A stretch of DNA of 64,000 nt from Candidatus Altimarinota bacterium (GTDB lineage: Bacteria; Patescibacteriota; Gracilibacteria; BD1-5; UBA2023): assembly GCA_023230505.1 (NCBI GenBank), contig JALNXF010000002.1, positions 1-64,000 of the forward strand. Direction: 5' to 3'. Position numbers and translations under genes: made by a program. Positions 11,169 to 22,414 of the stretch are shown here, in pieces. The notes beneath the pieces are model-generated. The model saw only the letters and a program-made list of their open reading frames with translations. It was not told where the DNA came from and did not search any database. Positions within the stretch are counted from its first letter, which is position 1, and each line of letters opens with the position of its first letter.

Positions 11169-11954
11169 TTATCCCAAACTCTTCCATACAAATTCAAATA
11201 GATTTCTCATCATGGTTGTGAGTTGGGCTTCTTTTATATGAAGTCCAATTATTGGGTAGTTATCGGTAATCATTATAAGATTATCTCCGGCAATTATCAT
11301 AGTTTCTGTTTCTCCGAAATCATCACTTAATATACGAGTTTCTCTTAAAAATTCACTATCTTGTTTTTGTAATTCTTCTCAAATACTGGCTTCATTTGTG
11401 ATAAATCTCAGTTTAATTTTGGCTTCAAGCCTTTTAGTTGAGAAAATTTTGTCCTCATAATTGTAGATAGCCTCAAGTTTTGTCTCGTCTTTTATATTTT
11501 GTTTTTTATATTTAGAATTAGAAATCATAAGTATTTCTCACGCATTTTTCTTTAATGATTTTTCCAGAAGTTCATAATAAGCCTCTTCTCATTCAAAATA
11601 ACTCGCTTGTGGATCCTTTTTGTGAGGATTTTTTAAGGTGTCCAAATGAGGCACTAACTTCTCTGCTAAATCTAATTTTTTTCTTAAATCTCTTGTCTGT
11701 TTATTAAGATTTGTTATTAATTTTTCTGGACTTTCTGGGAAATAAGTAAGTATATTTTCTTTATCAATTTTTAAAACTAAATTCTTCTGCACAAGTCTAT
11801 CTAAAACCTGATAAACAGTTGCTCTCGGCAATCAAGTCTCTCTAACAATAGTCCCAGCTATCGCATTCCCAAACTGCAAAAGACTCAAATATATCGTAGC
11901 CTCATTTTTATCAAGCCCCAATTCCTCCAGATATTTTGCGTATTTTGATGACAT
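11169..11954 (-). CDS. TrmB-like transcriptional regulator
   Basis: 261 residues. An N-terminal winged helix-turn-helix of the TrmB type (about residues 8-75, LGLDKNEATIYLSLLQFG and GLPRATVYQVLDRLVQKN) is followed by a coiled linker and a C-terminal effector domain (about residues 120-255) of the PLD-like TrmB middle-domain kind. It lies just upstream of the mini-thioredoxin/permease pair in the same orientation (25 bp gap), so it probably controls that pair and itself. The effector is unknown. Confidence 0.85.
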
Positions 11955-11977
11955 AAATTTAAAATTAAAAAATAATA

Positions 11978-13150
11978 TTATTTAAGCATTCCAATCTCTT
12001 GTCTATTAAAAGTCCATAAATTAAATATTATCAAAAAGATAATTAACGCAATGTTAACAAAATAAATATTAACTAGTCAAACTTTGCCTATAATTAAGGA
12101 TAAAATAATATTGAAAAAGGAATAACAAATTATTATAAAAAAAGAGAAAGTTGATAAAATTGTGGATTTTTGGTTTTTAGGAACTTTATGTATCAAAAAA
12201 TTGTTTCAAAAAGTCATTACAAATCAAAACATTATTGAAACAATGATTACCGCGACTAAGGCAAATTCCCTTTGAAATAAGCTAAACAAAACACTTACAA
12301 AAAAAACCATTAATAGCATTATATTTAAAATTTGTTTGTCATTAAAATAATTGCTGATTTTCTTAAATAAATAGCTTCATAAAGCTGAAAATAACGCTCA
12401 AATTGTGAAAATAATTCAAATAAATTCTATACTAAATCATAATTGTCTAAAATATGGTTGTTGTGTGAAAAAATAAACATTTCAAATTCAAGATAATAAT
12501 CACAAAATAAGCATAAAATTAAATATAAATTTATGCTTTAATAAAAAATTAAAAGTTTCTTTTAAATGTAAGAAATCATTTTTATGAACTGATAAAATTT
12601 GAGTTGGTTCTTTCAAAAAAATAGTCAAAATAAGTATTATAATTTTAGAAAATAAAGTAAAATAAACAGGCAAAAGTGGATTTACAACAAACAAAAATCA
12701 AGAAACTGAAGCGGAAATAGCTCGTCATAAAAATACTGATATATAGGAATTAGAACCAATATCCCTAAATTCTTTTTCATTTCCCTCTTCTTCAAGATTA
12801 TCATGAACTAATGCTTCCAAATTTCAAGAAATTATAGCTCCTCATATTCAGTTAATTATTCCGGCAATTATAAAACAACAAAAGCTAGTTGATAAAGCCC
12901 AAAAAACTAAATTTAAAATAAGCAATATTGTTCACAAGATATACAATTTTTTTCTTCCAAATCTATCAGCCCAAACTCAAGAAGGAACCTCAAAAATAGT
13001 TGCTGTAATTCAACTTAGAGTTATTAAAAATAATGCCTGTCAAAATGAAAAATTGAGGTAACTAGTGAAGAAAAAAGCCCAAATTGCAGTTGTAAAAACA
13101 AAGGTTTCTAAAAAACTTATAGAGTAAAAAAGATAAATATTTTTCTTCAT
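11978..13150 (-). CDS. Major facilitator superfamily transporter
   Basis: 390 residues with about 12 hydrophobic segments. GADRFGRKKLYI near residue 62 is the loop 2-3 signature of MFS carriers, with its first glycine encoded by TGA. A cytoplasmic loop in the middle (ILSVHKNDFLHLKETFNFL) separates the two six-helix halves. The substrate cannot be inferred. It sits 23 bp upstream of the TrmB-like regulator gene in the same orientation and could belong to the same transcript. Confidence 0.9.
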
Positions 13151-13179
13151 AAATGAAATTTTAATTTCTAACTAAAAAC

Positions 13180-13385
13180 TATTATATCACTTTTACCCCA
13201 AAATTACAAATTTATTTGTCTATTTCTGACGACAAAAATTTATCTCATTGCTAAGCCATGAATTCCTGATTTTCTAAAAAATATTTTATCAAATTTTGTG
13301 AAATATTTTAAAATGATTAATGTCCTTGTGTCAAGGCAACTTGATTTCTTCAAAAAGAAGAATTTAATTTTTAACTTTTAGAATT
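13180..13385 (+). promoter_or_regulatory. 5' region shared by the MTT paralog family
   Basis: About 150 bp before 13386 resembles the region before 16368: both contain TAAGCCAT, a TTTATCAAATTTTGT-like block, AAAATGATTA and a CTTCAAAAAGAAG-type inverted repeat. All four family genes have the start context AACTTTTAGAATTATGACAAC or a close variant. This suggests a duplicated promoter and leader. Confidence 0.6.
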
Positions 13386-13754
13386 ATGACAACAATAGAT
13401 CGTATTGAATGAGTTAATACTCCAGCAGAAAAACAAGAAACTTTTTTGCAAAAACTTGTATCAAACAATAAAGCACAAATACTTTGATTAATAGCACTAG
13501 CTTGTATTCCTATACAATGATGTGATAAAATAAATGCAAAAGGTAAAGAAATACAAAAAGAAGAACAACAAAGAAGGGCAAAAGATCTAAATGATTTCCG
13601 TGAACAAAGAGCAAAAGAATTACCAAATAAACTTTATTATGTCAAAGATAAGGCATGAATTTGTTATGCTGCAGTTGATAGTTATGCTCGTGGCTATATA
13701 AGAAGTATTGTTACTGTCCCTTGTGAAAAAGTAGAACATCTTATTCACAAATAA
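13386..13754 (+). CDS. Small anchored protein, first gene of the MTT cluster
   Basis: 122 residues, function unknown. It starts MTTIDRIEGVNTPAEKQ. An apolar stretch (ILGLIALACIPIQGC, residues 33-47) ends in a cysteine and could be a membrane anchor or a degenerate lipobox. A charged helix (KEIQKEEQQRRAKDLND) and a short C-terminal domain with two cysteines follow. Its start context is shared with the three MTT paralogs downstream, and it lies 36 bp before the first of them, so they are probably one transcript. Confidence 0.7.
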
Positions 13755-13790
13755 ATAATTTAAATATTTTATATCTTAACTTTTAGAATT

Positions 13791-14762
13791 ATGACAACGA
13801 AATTTATGGACGCCGATGGTCGTGTATTAGATCATGAAATAGCTGAGGAAATGGCATATATTGAGAAACCTTATAGAGAAAATAAATTAGGAATTATAAA
13901 ATCAATATTCATATGAAGAGCTTCTGAAATACTAAAATGACAAGAAAAATCAGAAGAATTCTTAAATAAAAAAATAGAATTTGAAAAGAAATTAGAAGAA
14001 GAATTAAGACTTGCAGAGGAAAAAAGAATAGCGGAAGAGAAAAAAGCTGAAGAAGATAGAATAAAAAAGGAGCAAGAAGAAATAGGAAGAGATCTTGTAA
14101 ATAATACTATATTAAATAGTGAAGAAAATTTTAAGAAATTCCTATCAAAACTGGAAAATATAGATATGGATTTATTGGGATTTTATACTACAAAAAATGG
14201 TGAACAAGAAATTTATTGAAGAGTTGATTGAGTTAAGGTAGAAATTACACTAAAACGTCATAAAAAATATGACGGTAAAATTTTATGAGAAAGGTTTTAT
14301 AGCTACTATTGGAGATATACCTGAAAACTAAATTGAGTATATTTAAAAGATGAATATTGTAAAACAATTTTAGAGAAATATAGAGAAGTTCAATCTAAAA
14401 TTACAGGTACTAGGGATACCCTGCCAAGTAATGAGCTAAAATATATAAAATTAATGAATGAATGAAATTATTCACTTCATTACAATAATAAGGTTCATTG
14501 AAATGATGATAAATTTGAAAAAGATAGTAATATACTTTGAATCACACCTAATGAAGTTAAAGAAAAAAGTAATACGCTGTATTGAACAATCTGAGAAAAT
14601 AAGATAGAAATAACTACTTATGAAGTAAGAGGATATACTCAAAATACAAGAACTTCAACAAGTGATGATATATCTGGAAGAATTGATTGAGCTCGTATTT
14701 CAAAAAAACTTGCCGCAATGATTCGGACTAAATTTCATCAACAAGCAGCAAAAGCAGCTTAA
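13791..14762 (+). CDS. MTT-family protein with duplicated C-terminal domain
   Basis: 323 residues. The N-terminal module (about residues 1-48) contains IAEEMAYIEKPYRE and ends in a SEIL motif; it is shared with the genes at 16368 and 17758. A charged coiled-coil of about 55 residues rich in Glu and Lys follows. The C-terminal part appears to be a duplicated beta-rich unit (IYGRVDGVKVEITLKR and LYGTIGENKIEITTYE, each followed by a Y-rich stretch and a basic helix). No family recognised. A shared N-terminal tag on differing C-termini is seen in secreted or targeted effectors, but no signal peptide is present. Confidence 0.75.
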
Positions 14763-14780
14763 TTTAAACTAAAGAAAAAA

Positions 14781-14804
14781 ACTGGCTTTTAGCCAGTTTT
14801 TTTT
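14781..14804 (+). terminator. Intrinsic terminator
   Basis: ACTGGCT-TTT-AGCCAGT followed by eight T residues, 18 bp after the MTT-family stop codon; an A run in front could make it bidirectional with the convergent gene ending at 14825. Confidence 0.9.
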
Positions 14805-14824
14805 GAAAATTTTTTGTAAAAATT

Positions 14825-16132
14825 CTAGAGTTTGGCCCTAAATTCTTTGGAATTTACCATTTTGTACAGTATTTCTATATTATCAAAAAAATATACTTGG
14901 ACTATTTCTCTTGGATTGATACATTTTCTGAAAAATCAGACATTATCTACAAAATCTGCATTTTTTCAAAAATCATATAGGAAACAAATATCAACAATTG
15001 ACTTTGGATAGAGCTTTTCAAAGCGTTCTTTTAATTGCACAAGCGTAGCTCAAGTACTTGTATCATGTTCACAAACTAGAATTTTTTTAGGATTTTTTGA
15101 ATTTACTTTTCATTCATTTTCTCATATTTTCCTCCATACAGCCTCTTTTTTCCATTTTTTATGCCACTCCATATATCCCACATTTCTACCGAACATTTCA
15201 TGTAAAGCTGCGACTCCTGTGCCACTTCCAAGTATTCAAATTGTAAAATCATAATTATTTCTAAGAGTTTCAACTGCCATATTAAGGCTTTCAGCATTAA
15301 GAAGTTGTTTAAATGGAATATTATATTTTTTACAGTATTTCTTGAGCTCTCTATTTATTTTCTTAATTCTTTTCTTAAAATAAGGCATCGAGTCAAAAAA
15401 TGGGTAACCCAATCCATGTTGTCTTATATATTCTCCTGTTGCTATTCTTTTTTCAGATTTTGTAGAGAAATTTAAAATTAATTCATAAATATCTGCATCG
15501 CGATAATCCACTCAATTAGGAAAATATAGCCTTCTTTTGCTTAAAACTTTTTTGGCTTCATTTTTATCTCACAAAAAAGTCAAAAATTTCCTTCATAAAT
15601 AAGGATTTCAGCTTTTGAAAAAATATGAATATAAAATTTTAGAGATTTTTTTGATTTTTTGTAGCTCAAATTCTCATATTTTTTCACAAGTTTTTTGTTG
15701 AGATGAAAGAGATTTATTAATATTAAGCCCGACTGATTTCAAGAAAATATCAAAATCATTTACAAGCAAAATAAAGGCATTGTGTGGCGAAACTCCTTCA
15801 GTATTTATCTGATATAACAGTCAATATAAATTTGAAATAAAATCATACATCTTATGAGAAATGTCATTATTTGTTCATTCATTTTTGATGGTATCTTTTT
15901 CTTTTAAGATTCACAAAATTTCTTTAAAAATCCCTTTTTCATAATCTCTCATTTTCAAAAATGGAAAATCTTCTTTTGATAAGTTCTTGTTTTGATCTAA
16001 AATAGAGTTAATTCAAATAGCCACAAATCTCTTAAATAGGGCAACTTTATTTTTCGCAGAAAAATTCTCACCAAAAGAAAGTCTTTTGATATAATCATTC
16101 CTAAAATCTCTATAATTATCACAATTTTTCAT
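14825..16132 (-). CDS. Phosphoribosyltransferase-like protein, 435 aa
   Basis: The C-terminal 190 residues have the layout of a type I phosphoribosyltransferase. An early glycine loop (IGILGSGTGVAALHEMFG) is followed by a long loop and then ILVCEHDTSTGATLVQL near residue 355, which matches the PRPP-binding pattern of acidic residues and the loop T-x-T-G-x-T. The N-terminal half is helical and unfamiliar. The acceptor base or other substrate is unknown. The gene sits opposite in orientation within the MTT paralog cluster. Its promoter has TTTGCC, 18 bp and the extended -10 TGTTATACT (16189-16160). Confidence 0.7.
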
Positions 16133-16189
16133 TGATTTAATTTAATTAAAAACAGAATTAGTATAACATAATTTAGTAAAAATGGCAAA

Positions 16190-16367
16190 AATTATTTGTC
16201 TTACCTAGACAACAAAATATTATCTTACAAATAAGCCATAAACTCTTAATTTTTCATCAAATATTTCATCAAGTTTTGTTAAATATTTTTAAATGATTAC
16301 TGTAACTCATATCAAGGAAGTTTAATTTCTTTGAAGAAAAACATTTTATATCTTAACTTTTAATACT
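16190..16367 (+). promoter_or_regulatory. Second copy of the MTT-family 5' region
   Basis: This region shares short blocks in the same order with 13200-13385 (AATAAGCCATAAA, CATCAAGTTTTGTTAAATA, AAATGATTA, the CTTTGAAG inverted-repeat remnant and TTAACTTTTA before the ATG). It also holds the divergent promoter of the gene starting at 16132. Confidence 0.6.
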
Positions 16368-17660
16368 ATGACAACGAAATTTTTAGATACAGAAGGTCGT
16401 GTAATAGATCATACTATTGCCGAGGAAATGGCATATATTGAGAAGCCATATAGAGAAACTCCTGTAAATTTCTTAAAAAGAATATTTAATTTAAAATCTA
16501 ATGAAATTCTACTATGAGAAATGGTAGCTATAACTCATTGAGAAGAATTATTTGCCGAAAAAGAAAAGAAAGAAGCAGAGGAATTAGCAAGACAAGAAGA
16601 GGAAAAACGCAAAGAAGATGAAATAGAAGAGAAAAAATGAGAAGAATTAATGAAAATAGAGAATAAAGAAAAAGTTAGCTCATTAATGACTTGATTTGAA
16701 GAGAAAAAATGAGAAATGGATGATTTTGAAAAAAGAGAAATAAAAAGACAAACCAAACTTTATGAGGAATTGACCAAAATTTATGAAACAGGCGGAATTG
16801 AAGGGCTTTGTAACAAATTATGAGTAAGACACAGTATAAATTATGGAGATTATAATTGTATAAACGCAGAAGGAATTATTTCAAAACTCTTTAAAATGAA
16901 TCAAAGAGAAATATTTTCTCCACTTATAGATAAGGTAGCTCAAATATATATTACAACTGATAAATTTGATGATCATTCTCTATGTCATTTATTTGAAGAT
17001 TATGGTAGATCTGAAGAAGAATATTCATTTCTAGATAAACCATCTCTTCGTGAAACAGCTGAATTACTTGTAAATACAGCCATTATTCGTTGATGAGGTA
17101 ATTTATATCGCACCTTATGAGCTTTTACAAGACTTGCCCTAGAGGATATAGAAAATTGAAATCTTGATGAGTTTACATTTCGCCCAGAATGATTTAATAC
17201 AGAGTGACTTTGAAATCGTTTTGATAGAGAATATAATATGAAGTTAATTCGTTTTTGTGAGTCAAAAACACCTCGTGAATTTCTGCAAAAAATGGGTGAG
17301 CTTCAAATTAAAGATTTAACAGAAAAGATGAAAAAAAAGGAAATTGCAGAGTGAGTGCTAGATATTACTTGTGTAGATGTTGACTGAACTCTTATAAAAG
17401 ATTGAGAATTATATTTGCCACTTGTTAATAAATTAACTAGAAATATTCTTTCTTGAAAAAAGGTTGTAATCTTTAGTTGATGAGATCCTGAAATGCAAAC
17501 AGAGAGATTAAGAGAATTATGACTCGATGAAGTATTTTTACCCGTTGTTCCAAAAGAAATGTTTAAATGAATAGAAGTTCACACTATTATAGACGATACA
17601 GAGGCAGAATGACAAGGATTATTATGCGTAAGTTATCTTAATGCAAAATGGATTAGCTAA
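16368..17660 (+). CDS. MTT-family protein with C-terminal HAD phosphatase-like domain
   Basis: 430 residues. The shared N-terminal module is followed by a long Glu/Lys coiled-coil (about residues 60-130) and an unfamiliar helical middle. The last 100 residues form a HAD-superfamily domain: DVDGT at 337-341 (motif I, nucleophile and acid/base aspartates, glycine is TGA), IFSGGDPE (motif II), a VVPKEM lysine candidate, and TIIDDTEAEG (motif IV acidic pair). It could therefore be a phosphatase carried on the common family tag. The small size suggests a capless (C0) HAD acting on a protein or polynucleotide phosphate; that is inference. Confidence 0.8.
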
Positions 17661-17696
17661 GAATTTAGAGTGATTAATATTGTATTGTCAAGAATA

Positions 17697-17726
17697 TTTG
17701 CAAAAATAAAAATAATATGGTAACAT
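17697..17726 (+). promoter_or_regulatory. Extended -10 promoter
   Basis: TTTGCA (17697-17702), 18 bp ending in TGG, then TAACAT (17721-17726), 32 bp before the third MTT-family gene. Same layout as the promoters at 2562, 7809, 39039 and 55752. Confidence 0.6.
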
Positions 17727-17757
17727 AAATATAGTTTAATTTTTAATTATTAGAATT

Positions 17758-18852
17758 ATGACAACGAATTTTAAGGATAATGATGGTAGAATAATAGATT
17801 CTCAAATAGCCGAGGAAATGGCTTATATTGAGAAGCCTTATAGAGAAAACGAACTTGGTATGATGAAATCCATGTTTTCTTGTAGGGCAAATGAGATATT
17901 AAAGTGAGAAAATAGAGCTGAAAAATACTGAAAAGAAGTATTTAAATATTGAAAAATAAAAGATAAAAAGAAAGTATTATCTCCGTACAAAAAAATAAAA
18001 TTTTGATTAAAATGAATAAATATTGATGGTATATTGGAGATAGAAAATTTAAAAAATAATTCTTTAGTAAATAAATTTATTGACGATAATGTTGATGAAA
18101 AACTTAAAAAAGAACTTTCTTCCTTAGATAAGGAGTTAATTGGCAAATATTTAAATAATACTTGATTTTGGAGTAATTATATTTTATATAGAAACAACTT
18201 ATTGAGAGAAATACATTTATTTAATCAAAAATTATCTAAAATAAAAGAAGATTGAAATATTGAATGATATATTGAAGTATTGCATGATTTGACAAAGATA
18301 AAAAAAATCCTAGATATATTTAAGCTCAAAATAACTAGAATGGAAAGAAATGAGTGGGCAAGTGGTCGAGTTTCTCGGGATAGAGAAAGATATTTTGAGA
18401 TTTTTGATGAAAATGTAAACTATTTATGAAATTTAAATATTTTCTCTTTACAACAAGATAATGAACTTAATGAAACTTTAAAAGATTTAATAAATAATGA
18501 AACTCTCAATAAAATTGAAGAAGAAATAAGAAAATATATTCTACAAAATCATATGATAGCATGAAGAGGTAATGATTCATTAAAATGATGAGAAATTTGT
18601 TTTTATGCATATTCATGAGAGAATAATGTTAGCTCTGCGCGGGATGAAATATGTATAATTGATATGAAAAAAGAAGATATTAATCAGAAGATATTTGAGA
18701 TAATGTTAGCAAATAATTTTTTTGTTAGCAATAATTGAAAATGATTATGGCACTGGACATATCCTTCTAAATATTACAGAGCCAGTGAAAATAAACAAAT
18801 TTTTCGTTATAAGAAATGAGAAAAATTACCAATTAAAGCATATTATGTATAA
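17758..18852 (+). CDS. MTT-family protein, 364 aa
   Basis: The N-terminal module is clearly related to the two genes before it (MTTNF, GRIID, IAEEMAYIEKPYRE, ANEIL). The rest is helical to about residue 265, followed by a compact C-terminal domain with several aromatic residues (ICFYAYSGE, LWHWTYPSKYYRAS). No known domain recognised. It has the usual family start context and its own promoter. A 347-residue gene follows 24 bp later. Confidence 0.75.
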
Positions 18853-18876
18853 TTTTATTACCTAAACCTTATAATT

Positions 18877-19920
18877 ATGGTTAATACACCTAATCCAGCT
18901 AATACTGGAAAACAAGAAATAGATACTACTTGAGAATTACAAGTAGAACAAACTACAAGAAAAAATGTGGCTCAAATTCTTTTTAATCCAAGTGATCCAA
19001 AATATAAAAAAGTGGAAGATTTGCCACGTGCTTTTCGTGATGACTTTATAAATACCGAAGATGAAACCGGATTTGTACGCAAAGATGCAGACAAACATTT
19101 TATGGAAGCCCAAAGACAGGCAGACAAAAATATCCGCCACGGAAAAACCGAATGAATTAATGCTGTTGATATACTCTATGATAAAATGTTTGATGAAGAG
19201 GAAGCTTCAGATAAAATTATAGCAGGAATTATAAAAGGAAATGTCTTTGATGGTTTTAAAGAAGAAAGAGAAATTGATGAATTTATTGGTAATTATAATG
19301 CTACTAAAGGCTATACTCTAGGTATGAGATCTAAAAAAATATTAGGAACTAAAAACATTACGAATGAATTATATGAGAGAAAAATTCTCACTAAAAATTT
19401 CTTTATGAAAATTGTAGAGTGATGAGTTTGTTTTTTTCGTATTTATGATAGTATTCCAAAAGAACTTAGAAATGATGAGGAATTTTTATTAAAATTAGCA
19501 GAAAAAACAAATACTGAAATTTCTCTAGGTTTTATATCTAAAAAAATTCTAGAAGAAAAGTGAAATGATTTTTTATTTAAATTAATTGAAGTTGGTGGTA
19601 GATTTAGTAATGAAGAGACAAAAAATATTATTGACAAATATTTTGCAGATAAAGATCATTTACTTGTTATTGATTATTTAAATAAAAACAATACTGAGGT
19701 CAGCAAAAATACTGACAAAATATATTTAGCTATTATAGAAAAATTTAAAAATAATAGGTCAATTAAAGATATATTAGAAATTATGTTTAAATTATATCCA
19801 GAAGTGGCATATAATGATATTTTTAGAAAATCTTATGAATTAAAAAGTATAGCGCTTGAAATTTTAATGAAAATAAAAGATAGGGATGTTAATGAGATAA
19901 TAAAATATCTTGGGAAATAA
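18877..19920 (+). CDS. Hypothetical helical-repeat protein, 347 aa
   Basis: No family recognised. It begins MVNTPNPANTGKQEI with a disordered N-terminus. The body contains repeated helical units (LGMRSKKILGTKNITNEL compared with LGFISKKILEEKGNDFLFKL) that suggest an alpha-solenoid. It lies last in the MTT cluster, 24 bp after the previous gene. The final codons include the first copy of a 20-bp tandem duplication that spans the stop codon. Confidence 0.7.
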
Positions 19921-19937
19921 TAAAATATCTTGGGAAA
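19898..19937. repeat. 20-bp tandem duplication across a stop codon
   Basis: AATAAAATATCTTGGGAA occurs twice in direct tandem. The first copy encodes the C-terminus IIKYLGK and its stop; the second is untranslated. It looks like a recent replication-slippage event. Confidence 0.85.
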
Positions 19938-19950
19938 AATAAGAAATTAA

Positions 19951-19982
19951 AAACTTGCTTAATGAAGCGAGTTTTTCTTTTT
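19951..19982 (+). terminator. Intrinsic terminator
   Basis: AAACTTGCTT-AATG-AAGCGAGTTT followed by a T-rich tract; it ends the MTT cluster. Confidence 0.85.
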
Positions 19983-19983
19983 T

Positions 19984-20010
19984 TGAAAGAAAAAATTCAC
20001 TCTTTCGTAT
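19984..20010 (+). promoter_or_regulatory. ECF-type promoter (site B)
   Basis: TGAAAG (19984-19989), 16 bp, CGTAT (20006-20010), preceded by a T run as at sites A and C. It lies about 130 bp before the secreted Gly/Met-rich protein gene and overlaps the T tract of the preceding terminator. Confidence 0.7.
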
Positions 20011-20047
20011 TAACTTTTGAGAGAGAAGAAAGTAATTTTGATTTTAA

Positions 20048-20074
20048 TAGATTCCCGTCTTCACGGGAATGACA
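20048..20074 (+). repeat. Dispersed palindrome TAGATTCCCG...CGGGAATGACA
   Basis: ATTCCCGTCTTCACGGGAAT flanked by TAG and GACA. A diverged copy in the other orientation lies at 39895-39922. This type of small palindrome is widespread in bacterial genomes. Confidence 0.8.
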
Positions 20075-20143
20075 GAATGCCCTTCCTTATCTCTCGGTCA
20101 AGCTTGAATTTAAACTTTAATTTATTTAATAATTTTATATATT

Positions 20144-20647
20144 ATGAAAAAAACACTACTTATTACCGCTTGAGTTATTGTACTTGGTGCAGTACTTGTA
20201 AGTTCTACTTACGCGGCAAGATGACAAATGTCATCAGGGGCAAATTTTGCTCAAAGAAATAACTCTGGAGCAATTAATCAAAGCTTATATGTATCTAAAA
20301 TCACAAGAACTGTGAACAATATTGCAAATGGAGTTGAGATAACTATGACAACAACTGATGCAAATACTTTAGCTCATATGCAGTCAATGTTTGATAAAAA
20401 TCAAACAAAAACTCCAAAAAATTCTCTAATTACTCTAAAAAGAGAAAAACTAGCTAATGGAACAAAGATAACAATGACTTCAACTGATGCAGAAACTGTA
20501 AAATCTATCCAAGATAGAGCAACTACAGCTAAAATGTGAGCTTTTGGTCAAGGTGGAATGTGAGGTAAAATGTGAGGTAAAAGGGGTGGAGGAAGAGGAT
20601 GAATGAGAGGTGGAAATAACGGAAATTGTCCGATGATAACTCAATAA
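20144..20647 (+). CDS. Secreted repeat protein with Gly/Met-rich tail
   Basis: 167 residues. A signal peptide (MKKTLLITAGVIVLGAVLVS, cleavage after STYA near residue 24) indicates export. Two internal repeats follow, NGVEITMTTTDANT and NGTKITMTSTDAET, each with a helix ending in Gln. The tail is GQGGMGGKMGGKRGGGRGG followed by MRGG, resembling the tail of the sigma-linked membrane protein at 8546. The ECF-type promoter upstream makes it a likely target of the sigma factor at 7969. No known family; a role in the cell envelope is inferred. Confidence 0.8.
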
Positions 20648-20675
20648 TTTGAGAAAAATTTAAAAACTCATCGCA

Positions 20676-20780
20676 GTGGTTGTGGTCCTTGCCATAGGCT
20701 TGAATTACAAAATTTTTCTTCTCGTAAGTATTCTTACCTACACAGCTTCGCCACTCTGGCCAATGCTTAGAAGAAATTAA
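20676..20780 (+). CDS. Possible 34-aa membrane peptide (GTG start)
   Basis: A short frame reads VVVLAIGLNYKIFLLVSILT then YTASPLWPMLRRN. It is apolar and resembles a small inner-membrane segment. There is no ATG or ribosome-binding site, the frame is closed by TAA just upstream at 20661, and its codons are more GC-rich than nearby genes. It may be a remnant rather than a gene. It lies in the same transcript as the secreted protein and just before the terminator. Confidence 0.25.
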   Translation: MVVVLAIGLNYKIFLLVSILTYTASPLWPMLRRN

Positions 20781-20786
20781 CCTTTA

Positions 20787-20820
20787 CAAAAAATCCCCGC
20801 TTGAAAATGGGGATTTTTTA
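20787..20820 (+). terminator. Intrinsic terminator
   Basis: AAAAAATCCCC-GCTTGAAAAT-GGGGATTTTTT; it ends the transcript of the secreted protein and may serve the convergent gene as well. Confidence 0.88.
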
Positions 20821-20868
20821 TTATAAAATATTCATACTGACCTAAGCGTTATGAAATTTAAGGGTCTT

Positions 20869-22344
20869 TTAATTTTGAATTATTTCATTTAATTTAGATA
20901 TGTTTGATCTATAACCTATTTCTTTATCAAATAATTCAGAAATTTTTCTTGAATAAGCTGAATTATAGCGTCCTCATCTTAAGATTTTTAAGGCCTGTTT
21001 TTGTGGCATATTTTTAGTAGATTCTATAAGTGATTTAGATGGAGCAACCATGGCCTCTTTAAACAGGTCCTGTATTTCATCACTAGAAAAATTATAACCT
21101 TTGTATAATATTTTTAAAGCTTCAATAGGCTCTAATTTTTTAGTTAAAGAAATAATGGCTTTAGTAAATATTTTTCTATCATCCCATCCACCATTTTCAA
21201 ATCACCATTCCAAATCTTTTAATATTTCTTTTTGATTAGTATTTTTCGAAACTATATCAACAATTACATTTGCAAAAATTTCAGATATAAAGGTTCAAAA
21301 TCTATGATATTTTTGTTTTAAAAATTTTAAAGCCTCTTTTGATTTCATTTCTTTTAAAACTTCAACAATTGCATTTGCAAAAATTTCACTAGCTTTTCAT
21401 CTAGTATGGTACAATCCCCACTCTAAATCCTCTAAAATATCTTTTGTTCTTTTATTTTTTGTAATCACATCAAAAGAAATTTTGAAGAAATTTTTTATAT
21501 AATTATCATCTTTATTTTTTAAGGTTTCCCAAATTCCTCTTTGTGGCATTTTTTTTGTATTTTCTATAAAAGATTTAGCAGGAATAATCATAGATTCTTC
21601 AAAAGTTTCTATAGAATCTTCAATTCAAGCATTATTACATAGCCATCTTAATGTATCCAAAATATCTTTTGGTTGATTTAACTTTTTTGTAGATTCTATA
21701 AGTAAATTAGAATGAGACATTAAAGCATTTTTAATAATATTTCTACTTTCTCATCTAAAATAAAAGGCATTACTTAAAAATCTTATTGACTCTTTTGGCT
21801 CTAATTTATTAGTTAAATTTACAATAGCTTCTGAAAACATTTTTTCAATTTGAAAATTCGAATGACGAAGTCAAAAACATAATAAATCTATAGCTTCATT
21901 TATTTCCATATTTTTAGCCTGTTCTATTATTAATTTAGCAGGTATAACTTTAGCTTCTTGAAATATACTTGAAATTTTATTTCAAGAATTATCATATCAC
22001 CAATCTAGGTTTAGTAAAGCATCTTCTGGCGACATGGTTTTTGTTAATTCTATAATTTCTTTTGCAAATTTTTCAGTTTTATGATTTAAAAATTTTTCTT
22101 TTAGAGATCCTAAAATAAATTTATCACTTCTTTTTATTTGTGAAATAATTTCTGGAGAATCATTAACACCCATACATTCTAAATGTTCCTCCAAATTTCT
22201 AAGTGGCATATCATTTTCTTCCATATAATCCAAAATTTTTTCAATTTTTTCTGCTGAAATTGCTTTAACTTCTTGTACTTTTCAGGTTCAAGTTATAGCT
22301 TGAACTGGATTGTTTCCTCATTTAGAGATGATATTTTTAGACAT
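20869..22344 (-). CDS. Helical-repeat protein, 491 aa
   Basis: The N-terminus MSKNIISKGGNNPVQAITGTGK is followed by about seven degenerate repeats of 60-70 residues. A typical unit contains an EIFANAIVEVLKEMKSKEAL-like helix pair with a conserved P/L-K-E/D-(A/I)-L segment (KTMSPEDALLNLDW, KKLEPIEALKIL, KNMPQKQALKIL). This is an alpha-solenoid of HEAT or TPR type, probably a protein-binding scaffold. No export signal. The function is unknown; the gene lies alone between two terminators and the ferredoxin promoter. Confidence 0.75.
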
Positions 22345-22414
22345 AATTTTACAAAAATTAAATAATTAACTATTAATATATAACAATAAAATATAAAAAG
22401 TCAAATTCTTTTTT

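Noticed and set aside
18967..19422. Two separate short proteins at 18967 and 19186
   Set aside because: Both are parts of the 347-residue gene in the same frame, separated only by in-frame TGA codons.
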